64,000 nt of DNA from Moringa oleifera (Eukaryota > Streptophyta > Magnoliopsida > Brassicales > Moringaceae), in assembly GCA_021397835.1 (NCBI GenBank), contig JAJFZO010000747.1, forward strand, positions 1,366,501 through 1,430,500, in the 5' to 3' direction. The notes beneath the pieces are model-generated. The model did no database searches, was not told the DNA's origin, and saw only the letters and a program-made list of their open reading frames with translations. The position numbers and the translations under genes are program-made. Positions 39,536 through 50,965 of this stretch are shown in pieces. How positions within the stretch are numbered: position 1 is the stretch's first letter; each line of letters starts with the position of its first letter.

Positions 39536-42500
39536 ATGGCCACGTCCACAACGACTAGCGCCGTGTATATTCATGTCATCGAGGACGTCATCAACAAGGT
39601 CCGCGATGATTTCGTCAACGGAGGCACCGGCGAGAGTGTCCTCAACGAGCTCCAAGGAGTAATCTTTGTCTTCATCTCAATATTGAAATCTGCATTTCTA
39701 TTTCTATTTTATTTTGTGTTTATTGATCTGTTTAGCTTGTCATTGATTCATTAAATTAGATGGGATTCATGTTGGGTGGATTGGGTATTGACATGTGTAA
39801 AGTTGATCTCTTGGCGGTCTAGGGTTTTGGTATTTATCCGATGTAGGTGGTTAATTTTCTTTTCGGACCTATAGATTTGCTGATGTTTGTTTTGATTGCG
39901 GATTGTGGGTAGATGTGGGAGATGAAGATGATGCAAGCGGGAGTTATATGTGGTCCGATAGACAGGTCTTCGGCTCAAAAGCCTACGCCAGGGGGTCCTA
40001 TTACTCCGGTGCACGATCTCAATGTACCATACGAAGGAACAGAGGAGTATGAGACTCCCACAGCGGAAATACTTTTTCCTCCAGTGAGTGTTTACTACTG
40101 TTTTAGTTTTCCCTCCACAATCGAGTTTGCTGGATTCTTATGTGGGTTGTGAAGTGATTTATGGATCTACTTTGCTGGGTTTTGAGGATTTTGATGTGGG
40201 TTTTTGCTTGAAATATAGACCCCTTTGCAGACTCCCATTCAGACACCTTTACCTGGGAGTGATAACTCCATGTATAATATTCCTACTGGAAATAGTGAGT
40301 ACCAGACTCCTGTAAATGATAGCAGCAGCAATACTGAGGTGAAAGGTGGAAGACCTGGCTCATTCATGGTGAGCATGACAAATAGTATTTTGTTTGTATA
40401 GATGGTACTCTCTTGGAAAATGTAGATTCGTATTCTCACTCGATTCTGTTATGTATATTCAATTTTCTTGTTTTTATGTGTAAGGTTGAGAGCAAATTGC
40501 TTGCTTACATCTGTCTTTTGGCTAGGTTACCTCGGCCAAAATTTTGTTGGACCAATTCTGTTGTTGGCTGGTTGTACATGTGATTCTTAACTAATTTTTT
40601 TGTTGTTTTCTGCAGCAACCTCCTTCTCCCTGGACAAACCAAAGGCCTCTCAGTGTTGATGTCAATGTTGGTAAGTAAGAAATTACTGTGAACAAGTCTT
40701 GTTAATTATTACCATTTATGGCTTTTTAAGTAAATAACTTTCTGTCTTTTCTGTAGCTTATGTGGAAGGCCGGGATGAGGCCGACAGAGGAACCTCTCAT
40801 CAGCCCTTGACACAGGTAAATCTTGTTATCAGTAAATATCACAATTGCTGAATGGTATTTGTTTTCTGGTTTGACAATAATTCAGCATAGGAGGATTCTA
40901 GAATCCTAATGTTTAAATGCTTCATTTTTAATATGTTTCCTCGCTATCCCTTGTTCCAATCTGTTTGGGGAATCATCACTAATGCTAGAGCAATTTTTAG
41001 GACTTCTTCATGATGTCTTCTGGGAAGCGAAAACGTGAGGACTTCTCTACCCAATATAATAATGGTGGATTTATTCCCCAACAAGATGGAGCTGGAGATG
41101 CTACAACTGAGGTGTGTTTTTCCATTTCACTTGATAATAGAGTATTGCTTCAAATTAGCTAAGAGAGGTTATGCCAGCGTAATGGTCACGTGGAATTTTT
41201 TTTTTCTATAGATGTTCTATTATGTTTTTTTTGGAAATAGCTTTTAAAGTAAATGGTTTCCTATTCTCCATCTGGTCCATATCCTTGCTTCCCCTTAGTA
41301 AGTTGACATCTTGTATGGGAACTGTTTGAAACTTTGCGTTAGAATTGACTGCAGATTCTTCATTTTTTAATATTAAATTTAGGAACTGGTTCACTGTAGC
41401 CTCAAACTCAATAGTTGAATTTGCCAGCATAATGAAAGTCTTACTGTGATACTGTGCAAAAAAGGGATGTCTAGTGGAGGCTTAAACATAAGTGTAAATG
41501 GCGGTTTGTTACGAGTTGTAGTTTTTCTTCTGTGCTTTAATTTGCTGTTGTCATGATTTAAGAACTTTTGTCAGAAATTTATGCTGTCGTCAATATACTT
41601 TCAGCCTAAATCTGACCTGTGATACCATTAACAATTTAAGAGCCGTGTTAAAATTTGTTGATAAATGACTAGAGAAGAGTAGACCTTTTGGACTTTTGAT
41701 AACCTGTGATTCATTCATTGGGTGGTAGCAAGAGAAAGGGGACTATATTTGGGTAAGGAAGAATCTTTCTGCATTTGATGAACTAAGATAGAAAGTGCAT
41801 GTAGATCAGGAAAAATTTACTGTTTATACGTGGCAATGATTTGAAACTTTGTCAAATCTGCTATGGCTGTTGCTATGGTAACTTTTGCAGATTTGGGTGT
41901 GTCAGATATAGCAAGATGGTAAGAAGAATAATTTCCTGAACTGGGTCTACGCGATTAGTTGTCTTGGTCGATGGCTCTGTTACCACTTGAAAATATTTGA
42001 CAGTATGTTTGATACGTCTTTGCTAGCCTGATAATCCTCACCCCCCAGCACAGCAAAAGAGCAAAAAAGATGGAAATTGATGGGACTATATTTGTGAATT
42101 CCTCTTTACTCTGATTGATAGAATTAGGGTGCTATCGTGGGAACTTTTGAGGTATTTCTGGTAGACTTTCATACAATGTCAAGTGTCTGTTGATGAGAGG
42201 CATTATGGTCATTGTTATTTGGTGCTTTATATGTTGAAGCGTGTGATGGTGTTACAAGTTTTAAGCACGATCCCTCCTGGATATACGGTCAAATCAGTTA
42301 GTTGATGGACTTTTCCTGGTTATTAGTAGTGGCTTGAGTTTTAAATGTGACTTCTTTCTTGGAGTTATTTTCATCGTGCCTGTTATGAATGTACTATAAA
42401 GTGATTGTCTAAGGTAAACAGAAAGCAAATATGTACCATAGGCCCAAGTTTGCTGTCTGGTTATTTAAAGTTCATTTGATGCAAGTTGTTCTTCTCCGGC

Positions 42501-43303
42501 TCTAGGAATATGAGCTCATATACAGTTAGGGTTCTGAGCCATCATTTTGTCAATCTTTATCTCCAAGAATTAAATTTTAATCATGACTGGGAGGATTGTT
42601 GTTATCAGAACTGCTGTTGGATAAAATCTTTTCCTGATTTTAAGCAATCTCAATCATTTTTCACCCTCAGGGAAGCCTTGGAGATGATTCTCTGAGTACA
42701 TGTCCCAAAGTGACCTCAGCAAATAGACAGGTCTTAGCCCTTGTGGATAGGGCATCTTCAAAGATACCTCAAGTGGATGGACCAATCCCTGATCCTTATG
42801 ATGACGTGCTCTCTACTCCCAATGTAAGGATCATCTTCTTGCAAACAGAGAGTAGATCTTGTAGTTCTGTATTTGGATGCTTGTGTATCAATATAATTGG
42901 TGGCATGCATCTCAGCTTCTAATATTGTTGGCATTGGTTAACCTGTGTTTAGCTCTTGTCGTTCTTCCTTTTTATCTACTATAGTAACTAAAACTGTTAC
43001 TAAACCTTCTTGATGGTGTGACTTGTCTGTTGATTTATAATCATTAAGCAAATTGATCTGATGATCAGAGCTACTTGCTTCTGTTCTCATAAATACATAT
43101 ACACTTGAGAGGCACGTTGATGCATTCTGCACCATATGCTGCATTCCTTGTTAACCTGCGCAATAGTTACATGTGGGTCTATGGTATTTAATCCAGATGT
43201 TAATAATTCATTTTGTTGTTGAGCAGATGTAGTAAGACCTTTTGTTTCTCTCGCTGCCTCTTTCCTTCCCCCTCCCCCCCCCCTCCCCCCAAAAAATAAA
43301 AAT

Positions 43304-43337
<34 letters not shown>

Positions 43338-44359
43338 GCCAGGAAAACCTTATGCAATGGCACAGTTTGTCGTCCTACTGTAATTGTCATTAGGAAAATC
43401 ACTGAAATGGGTTACAGAATTCTCGTTGCTTGCTTTGCTGATTACTTGATTGAATGGTAGCACAATCTTACTTTCTGTAAGCTGACCGTGAAGCACTATG
43501 TGGTGTCTCTCTCTTGCACGGAATATTCTTGAGAAATTTTTATTTACTTACTAACCCGTTATCTCTCTTGTAATGCTTTTGCCTTCGCTTTGAAGATTTA
43601 CAATTATCAAGGAGTTGTCAGCGAAGACTACAATGTGGTGAACACACCGGCTCCTAATGGTAATTTTAGCTATGTTGGAAATTTTTTTCAAATGGTAAAT
43701 GGGAATCTGTCTCTATGATATGTAAGCCGTCTCCTTATGTTGTGCTCTATTTTCCTCCCTGCAGATGTACAGGCAGGTACTCCTGCTGTTGTTCAAAATG
43801 ATGCTGGAGAAGATGATGACGATGATGAGCTGTTAAACGAAGATGACGATGATGATTTGGATGATGTGGACCAGGGAGATGAGCTCAACACGCAGCATTT
43901 AGTTTTGGCTCAATTTGACAAGGTAACCTCTGTGTTTCCACCTCATGCCTCTGTTGTCTTTACTTTTATTTTTTATAACACAATATGCTGTGGAGTAGGT
44001 GACTCGAACTAAGAGCAGGTGGAAATGCATGCTGAAGGATGGCATCATGCATATAAACAATAAGGACATTCTCTTCAATAAGGTGTGTTTTCCATTGTCA
44101 GAATGATTTTCTTACCTTCTGTGCGCTAGGTTTCCATTGTTTATCCTTTGTAAGGAGAACATTTGATGATTCAACCATATCAAGGAGAGTTGGTTGCATC
44201 AACCCAGGAGGCTCACATCTTATTTGGCATTTAAAAATTTTGTTCTCTGTGCCTAAGGCTGACTGTTTGCATCCTCTACCATGAATATTTAATGTTTCAT
44301 AGTTTTTGTTACTACCATGCCTTTATGTTTTACAGGCAACTGGAGAATTCGAGTTCTGA
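39536..44359 (+). CDS. TFIIA-L: Transcription initiation factor IIA large subunit (TFIIA alpha/beta precursor)
   Basis: General RNA polymerase II factor that stabilises TBP on the TATA box. Eleven exons: 39536-39658, 39913-40083, 40219-40368, 40616-40670, 40757-40815, 41001-41111, 42671-42823, 43596-43659, 43765-43922, 43999-44082, 44336-44359. They total 383 residues in one frame with GT-AG introns. The conserved N-terminal four-helix-bundle segment reads VYIHVIEDVINKVRDDFVN and continues to WEMKMMQAG across exons 1-2. The middle is Pro/Thr-rich and poorly conserved. A long acidic run (DDDDELLNEDDDDDLDD) precedes the C-terminal beta-barrel segment ending SRWKCMLKDGIMHINNKDILFNKATGEFEF. In animals the precursor is cleaved to alpha and beta; whether that happens here is not visible. 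Intron 6 is 1.56 kb. A poly-C tract and a (TA)n microsatellite lie in intron 7. Confidence 0.95.
43268..43335. repeat. Poly-C tract and (TA)n microsatellite in TFIIA intron 7
   Basis: A C-rich run (43268-43290) is followed by A-rich sequence and then an uninterrupted TA repeat of about 14 units (from about 43308). A likely length-polymorphic marker; no effect on coding. Confidence 0.85.
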
Positions 44360-45133
44360 TTTTGCTAGAGACATCCATAATTTGCCATGAAGTTGCAGTT
44401 GCTTTAGGATTGTGAGTCCACAGGAGTCTTCCAATGTTACGTAATTTTACTTTTAACTGTCATTAAGAGGAGAGCTTTGAGAAAGAGATAGATGCTTGAT
44501 TTAGCTTTTTATTGTACATAAAGGCAGAGCTTTGTCGGCCTAAAACTGGATGGCTACTCAGAGATGTCTCATGAAGTCTGTCATTTCTCATGGAATTTGT
44601 AATTCCAATTATGTACGTGGAATGTTTTGGTTAATTTATGAATTGTATTGTTTGTTGCATATGCTTCTATATTCATTTGCTTGCACTCCAGTTTCATAGT
44701 TGCAGGTGCCCCAAGTTTACCTGCTTTTGCCACCCTTGGGGGAAAAAGTCATCTTTCTTGCAGAAGATAATCAAAGCCAGAGAAGAATGGTCAAGCAGTG
44801 ATTTGGGGAACAAATTATTTCTTTTTAAACTGAGTTATTTGGATAGAAGAATTCAGGCTATAGAGATGGAAATGTCACTTAGTCGGATGCAAATTTATTT
44901 TTCTGTAGTTCAAATGTAAAATGGTGAAGAAAATTTGCAATAACTTAAACGAAGAAATAGACATATTCAAGGTTTGCTATTTGCATTAAAAAAAAAGAAG
45001 ATTTTTGTGAAAGAAAAGATTTGATTTCTAAAGAAAAGCAGTGAATAAGAATAATGGCGGCATCCCAAATGACAATGACACTATCAACAAAAACTGGTGA
45101 ACCTATCTTGACACAAACAGGTAACATAAGTCC
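44360..45133. other. 3' region of the TFIIA gene and of the small minus-strand gene
   Basis: 3' UTR of the TFIIA gene on the left and of the convergent minus-strand gene on the right. An open frame at 44638-44919 (plus) resembles nothing I know and has no coding signature. Confidence 0.5.
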
Positions 45134-45544
45134 TCATTGCGCATCATTCACAATCACAAACTTGGATTGAAACATGCTTAACAAGGCTGAAGGCTCCGTG
45201 TATCCGGCTACCGCTGGATGTTGCCACCCTCCAGGCACTGATGATGATGAACCCTTCTTGTCATCGTTGCCTTTCTCATTGCTGCTTCTTGTAGGATTAA
45301 ACCTGACCTCTTCTGACTCCGGCAACGGACCTGGAGATAGAACGAGCGGCGAGAGAAGGGGGATCGCTGTACGAGGTGATTCATTAGGATGCGCAAAAGG
45401 GTTGTTGTTTCCGCTGCCGGTAACCTGATCGAGCTGAAGCGACGCCGGGGCCTGCCTCTGCAGCCTGGTGGGAGGCTTCCCGACTCCGGTCTTGCTCTTG
45501 GCTACAGCTTGTGTCTCAGATACGCTCTCTTCCGTGCTTCCCAT
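45134..45544 (-). CDS. Small plant protein of unknown function
   Basis: Single-exon 136-residue frame starting MGSTEESVSETQAVAKSK. I do not recognise a domain. The N-terminal half is basic and Ser/Pro-rich (GVGKPPTRLQRQAPASLQLD), the middle carries IPLLSPLVLSPGPLPE, and the C terminus is more ordered-looking (GWQHPAVAGYTEPSALLSMF, ending FVIVNDAQ). There is no signal peptide, membrane segment or transit peptide. Codon use, uninterrupted frame and position opposite the sugar-transporter promoter support a real gene. Its start lies 479 bases from the transporter start in head-to-head orientation, so the two may share a promoter region. Function cannot be inferred. Confidence 0.7.
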   Translation of the reverse strand: MGSTEESVSETQAVAKSKTGVGKPPTRLQRQAPASLQLDQVTGSGNNNPFAHPNESPRTAIPLLSPLVLSPGPLPESEEVRFNPTRSSNEKGNDDKKGSSSSVPGGWQHPAVAGYTEPSALLSMFQSKFVIVNDAQ

Positions 45545-46023
45545 TATCGAAATGATCCTCTAAGACATAAAAGATTGGACTTTGATCTCTCTCTGTCCCT
45601 AACACAACCACAAAAAGTGAAATCAATCATCCGTGAAGCCATTGCAGAAGGTTTAAAAGAGTTGTGGAGAGAAAGAGGAGGGCTGCTGGTCAATGGTGGA
45701 AGGCGCGAAATGAGGGGTCGGTTATGAAGCTGAAAGGTTAGAACTTGAAAGGAATTATGAATGACAGTTATGGCCAACGTATTTGCTGTGTTATAATTAT
45801 TCCTTCTTTGAATGGTCATTACTCTCTTTAGGGAGTTTGCCTTTTTAAAACCTTTTTTTTTTTTTAGCTTTTCAGTTTTAGATTTTTTTTTCTTTTTTAT
45901 ATCTAAAATATATAATTTTTTAATTTTTTAAATTTTAAAATATTATGTATTTTTGGTAGACCATAAAGGGGACCAAACGAACTGGATAACCGAAGCTTCC
46001 CACAGTCAAACTGAGAAGTGGGA
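45545..46023. promoter_or_regulatory. Divergent intergenic region (candidate bidirectional promoter)
   Basis: 479 bases between two start codons facing away from each other. It includes a T-rich run (about 45850-45920). No clear TATA pair was assigned. Shared regulation is a hypothesis from the short spacing only. Confidence 0.35.
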
Positions 46024-49000
46024 ATGGCCTGCTGTGCTTCAACTCAGCCTCTACTAGAGCTCAATCTCTTAAGATCAGAACAATCCAAGAAGCCAAACTC
46101 TCTTCTTTTCTACTCCTGCATTAAGCAGAACCCGTTCCCAAAGAGAATTTCTAGTTCTGAGAGCAAGATTCTCTCGTTCTCAAAGCCATTCTTGCTCTCA
46201 TCTGGTTATAAACGGAGATCCAAGGTGAAGAACCAGGAATGGTCATTTCACTGATGTTTTGGGTTTCGAGTAATGAAGCTTTTTAGTTTCTTGGTGGTAG
46301 GTTGGAGATGGAACGAGGGGAGATTACCCTGCTGGGGAAGAATCCGAGTTGCTTGCATCTGACGCGACATATCAAGAGGCTTTTTCTTGGACATCCGTGA
46401 TTTTTCCGTACGTTTTTATCTTTTGTGTTCTTGTTTGGTCGTTAATCTAACGTTTTCTTTTCTCCATTTCTTCACGTTTTTGGCTATAATGTGTAGGTCT
46501 ATTTCTGTTTCATTTAGTAGATATTGGTCATTGATTTTTGTGGTTCCAAGTGTTTGATTTAGGCTTCTGGGCTCCAGGATTCTTCTTTATTCTACTTAGA
46601 AGCTTTATGATTTGGGGTATAGGTGAATGCTTCCTTCTAATCCAGATTTTATGAAAACATATAGCATTTGGAAGTAACTTCTCTTTGGAATTTGCCTCTA
46701 AAGGGCAGGAGTACTCTTGAATGCTAGCCTGTGACGAAAATACCTGACTAATGTTCATGGAAAATTGAAGAAAGTAACTAGTTAATCAATCACAAAATTT
46801 GCTTGCTAGTCTTTGAAATAACATAGCAGGACGATTGAAAAATTTGTTACCCATAATCAATGTTGAATCATGCAAATGTAGGTTCTTGTTTCCAGCTTTG
46901 GGGGGCCTGTTATTTGGGTATGACATTGGTGCCACCTCTGGGGCTACTATCTCGCTGCAGGTAGTTCAATTTCTAATTGTTTATCTTTGCTCATTCTGAT
47001 TACATAAGAGTGTTTACTTTGGTTATTCAATTTGGTACAGTCACCTGAGCTCAGCGGCACGACTTGGTTCAACCTTTCTGCTATTCAGCTTGGTCTTGTG
47101 GTAAAGTTCTTGTTAAATAATTGTTGAAACTTGTGCTTCATATTGCTGATGATACATTCTTTTATACATTGCATTGTATAGGTTAGTGGCTCGCTTTATG
47201 GAGCTTTGCTTGGTTCTCTCCTTGTCTACCCAATTGCAGACTTTCTTGGTACATCCTTGCTTTCTAATTTTATCCTAAACTTTGATCTTCTCCATGAATG
47301 TTTCTCATCTGTGTTTCTGCATTAATTCATAAAGGAAGAAGGCGAGAACTATTAACTGCTGCTGTGCTGTATCTGCTTGGTGCTGGAATCACTGCTTATG
47401 CTCCTGGTCTTGGTGTTCTCTTAGCAGGAAGGCTACTTTATGGCCTAGGAATTGGCTTGGTGAGCTTTTGAAGCTTAGTATTGCTGTTTCTGGTGGACTT
47501 AGTCAATGTTTTTGTTCTTTGAACGGAAACAAGATCTTATATTCTATTCACAGCACCAAGGGGGTGCACCCAATTACAAATATAATTAGTTAGATTTGGA
47601 AATAAAGAACTCTATAATGTAAACTATCTCTATATCATTTACACAAAAACTACCTTTTTCTACAACCAACGGTCCCTAGAAACAACCATAACTTCTTTCG
47701 AAAACCCTATTGTTCCTTTCCCTCCAAATTGTCCACAAAATCAAAAAAAGAATTTTCTTGACTGCCTTCCTTTGGTCCTCATCCCTATACAGTTCCTTCC
47801 TTTTGCCCTCATCCCTTTGACAAAACCCATAGTCGTCCGTACCAAACCCAGCAATTGAGGAACAGATTCCCACAGTTACTTAGACCAGGGACATTCCAAA
47901 AAAATGTGGTAGCGGATTATCAATAGAGAATTTTTTCATACAGCACTTCCCATGCGAAGAAGTATACCTTGTGTGGGATTCCCACCCTCCGTATAAGCTT
48001 CCAATTATACTGGTCATCAACCTTTATAGATGTTAATTATTTATAGAATTTTCTAACAGAAAATTTCTTGAGCCCTGTTTCGCAGCTTTAGCCCAGCAGT
48101 ATCTTGTTGATCCAATGGATCTTTTCCGCATACAACTTCCTGTAAAAAGCATTCAGGTGTTTTATCTCCCAATCTTGTTCATTTCTCCTAAGAGGCACTG
48201 ACCAGTTAGCATTTCTTCTTTCTCCAGTGGCGCACTCACTGACCAATGCAGCCTTATTAGAGGCTAATGCGAAGATTGTAGGGAACATGTCACAGAGTGA
48301 CTCATCAGCACACTGTTTATCTGTCCAGAGCTTCACGGGGCTTTCGTTCCCCACCCTGAACCTTACTCTTAAGCTAAAATCTCCCAACCTTTTTGTATGG
48401 CCTTCCACGCCCCAGTCCCATAGGAATCTCTCCCCCTCTTCGTTGTCCATCCCCCATCTTCCTCCCATATTTTAACGCCAACACTCTTCTCTACAACCCC
48501 TCCTTTTCTATCATATATCTCCATAGCTATTTTGCTAGTAAGGCTTTGTTAAAAGTGTGAAGTGATTTAATTGCCAATCCTACCTTGTCTATGGATTGAG
48601 TTACTACCTCCCATCTCACCAAGTGGAACTTGTGCTCATTCCCCAGACTCCCTGGACTTAGTCAATGTTAACTCATGCTTACCATTCTCTAAGCATTTTT
48701 TCTGATGTGATTTCACAGGCAATGCATGGTGCTCCTCTTTATATTGCAGAAACTTGCCCCTCTCAGATTCGAGGAACTTTAATATCTCTGAAGGAACTCT
48801 TCATAGTTCTAGGAATTTTGGTAATATTCAAGCAATTTTGTAAATTGTTGCTCTTACTTTCTTTTAAAAAATGAGCTGAGTTGAAGTCGAACTTCTCTGC
48901 AGTTGGGTTATTTTGTTGGAAGCTTTCAGATTAACTCAGTTGGAGGATGGCGTTACATGTACGGGTTTGGCACTCCAATTGCTGTACTCATGGGACTAGG

Positions 49001-50441
49001 CATGTGGAGTCTTCCGCCATCTCCACGATGGTTACTTCTTAGTGCAGTTCAAGGTAAAGGGTCTTTAAAAGAGTACAAAGAGAAGGCCATACTTGCCCTG
49101 AGCAAACTAAGGGGCCGACCTCCTGGCGATCAGGTCTCCCAGAGGCAAATAGAAGATACCCTTGTCTCTGTGACATCTGCCTACACAGATGTGAAATCTG
49201 CAGGGAGTTTCTTTGAGGTTTTTCAGGGACCGAGCTTGAAAGCCTTCATAATTGGTGGAGGTTTGGTCCTTTTCCAGCAGGTACTTCTTCTCATTGATTG
49301 TCTAGTCCTTTATTTCCATTATCTTTATTAGTAAACTGACTCTCTACCCATTCAGATAACTGGGCAACCAAGTGTCCTCTATTACGCAGGTCCAATTCTT
49401 CAGGTATGCTATCGATTAAGGCCAAACCTTTCCTTCAATGATTAGTTTGTGTGAAGTTCGTTATCTATTTTATAATTTCTCACTATAATGCTGCTTCAGA
49501 GTGCTGGATTCTCTGCAGCTGCTGATGCTACCCGAGTTTCTGTTGTAATTGGGCTTTTCAAGGTGCCTCTCATAACCTTCTCAGAAAGGTTTCAATTCAG
49601 AAAGATCACTGACTCTTTCTGCAATTTCTAACTGATGCTTCTGCAGTTACTAATGACATGGATAGCTGTTGCAAAAGTCGATGATGTTGGAAGAAGACCC
49701 TTGTTGATTGGAGGTGTCAGTGGAATTGTAAGCATGCTGACTTTCATCAGGATCTTCATCTCTCTCCTCTACCATTTTCTTTCCCTGATGTTTCTTAGAA
49801 AGCTTAATTATGCTTTTCTTGTTTCTGCTGAATTGCAGGCTCTTTCCTTGTTTCTGCTTTCTGCTTACTACAAATTTCTTGGGGGATTTCCTCTTGTTGC
49901 TGTTGCTGCTCTTCTTCTCTACGTTGGTTGCTACCAGGCAGTCTTTTGTCTTCCCATCTTGCCATTTCTCACTCTAATCCCCCATGTTTGGCTTCCATGG
50001 AAGACCAAGAACCTTAATGGGATCCACTTCAAGGTTGATTCTGACAATCTTTTTCTTTGTTTCCTTCTTTCAGATATCATTTGGACCTATCAGTTGGCTA
50101 ATGGTGTCTGAAATCTTCCCACTTCGTACACGAGGAAGAGGGATCAGTCTTGCTGTCCTTACTAACTTTGGGTCAAATGCTATCGTCACCTTTGCATTCT
50201 CACCATTAAAGGTATCGATTCGGTTCTGGGTTCCACCTTGTTCATGATTCATATTTCTGCTTAAATTTTCGAATACTCTTCCCTAATACCCACGCCATTG
50301 CTGCAGGAGCTGCTGGGAGCAGAGAACCTTTTCCTGCTATTCGGTGCCATTGCCTTGTTATCACTCTTGTTCGTGTTATTCTGGGTGCCAGAGACCAAAG
50401 GCTTAAGCTTGGAAGAAATTGAATCAAAAATCTTGAAGTGA
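46024..50441 (+). CDS. Plastid-type D-xylose/proton symporter-like sugar transporter (major facilitator family)
   Basis: Membrane carrier of the sugar-porter family, closest to Arabidopsis At5g59250 (D-xylose-proton symporter-like 3, chloroplastic). Fourteen exons: 46024-46224, 46301-46407, 46882-46960, 47041-47100, 47182-47248, 47335-47459, 48719-48820, 48903-49280, 49356-49403, 49500-49562, 49647-49727, 49839-49937, 50074-50211, 50307-50441; 560 residues. The first ~70 residues form a Ser/Lys-rich presequence consistent with plastid import. Sugar-porter signatures: GYDIGATSGA in helix 1, DFLGRRRELL after helix 2, PLYIAE and PSQIRG, PPSPRWLL, QQITGQPSVLYYA in helix 7, DDVGRRPLL, SEIFPLRTRGRG, and the terminal PETKGLSLEEIE. 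Twelve hydrophobic helices are expected. Intron 6 carries a LINE insertion. The donor after exon 12 appears to be GC. Transported sugar and direction are inferred from family. Confidence 0.9.
47494..47510 (+). repeat. Target-site duplication, left copy
   Basis: 17 bases TGGACTTAGTCAATGTT, repeated exactly at 48653-48669, bracketing the LINE fragment. Length and perfect identity are typical of target-primed reverse transcription. Confidence 0.9.
47511..48652 (-). mobile_element. 5'-truncated LINE insertion in intron 6 of the sugar transporter
   Basis: About 1.14 kb in antisense orientation to the host gene. Minus-strand frames give the downstream part of a plant LINE ORF2. Near the right edge is KFHLVRWEVVTQSIDKVG, leading to FNKALLAK. 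The zinc-binding region follows (FRVGNESPVKLWTDKQCADE, then FPTIFALASNKAALV), and ILWTIWRERNNRVFE lies near 47.7 kb. The reverse transcriptase core and all of ORF1 are missing at the right edge, which is the element's 5' end, the usual result of incomplete reverse transcription. At the left edge a short T-rich stretch after the target duplication may be the residue of the poly-A tail. Frames are interrupted, so it is inactive. It lies wholly inside the intron and leaves both host splice sites untouched. Confidence 0.9.
48653..48669 (+). repeat. Target-site duplication, right copy
   Basis: Exact second copy of the 17-base sequence at 47494-47510. With its partner it defines the LINE insertion to the base and lets the pre-insertion intron be read as one continuous sequence. 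Confidence 0.9.
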
Positions 50442-50965
50442 AAGCTCAAGAACCTGTTCACCATTCTGAACTTCCAAAATCTACCAAATAATACTGTCAA
50501 TCTGGCACTCTCGAAGATCTATTTGTAAACTTCCAACAATAAATTTGCACTTGAAATCCAAAGAAACAAGAATCAACTCTGTATTTATACTGACAAAAGC
50601 ACAAAAAGGAGTTCTTTTTCATAGCTGGAAACAAATATATCAAACTCCTCAGGGACTATAAGGCCAAACACACGGAAGTGATAAGCCACAGTTCCTTCCA
50701 AGAGCTGAAACCCCAGCCTCAACGGTGGCTTACGTTTTTGAGAGACAGATGCCAACTTTTTCTACCTAATGGTTGTCTCACTGGCTGCCATGTGTCACTT
50801 TGGCTACTCTGGATTGTGTGGCTGACAAGAATTCATGAGACCAAGGAACTGGTTCTTAAAGAATATGCACACCCGAAGCTGCCACTATAAAGTCATCCAG
50901 GACATCTCCAGAGCTGCTGAAACTTTAAAACTCTTGCTTTGATCAGAGACCAGAACTTTTGATCC
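50442..50965. other. Spacer between sugar transporter and Rubisco activase pseudogene
   Basis: 3' UTR of the transporter, then the former promoter and leader of the Rubisco activase copy. Nothing else recognised. Confidence 0.5.
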
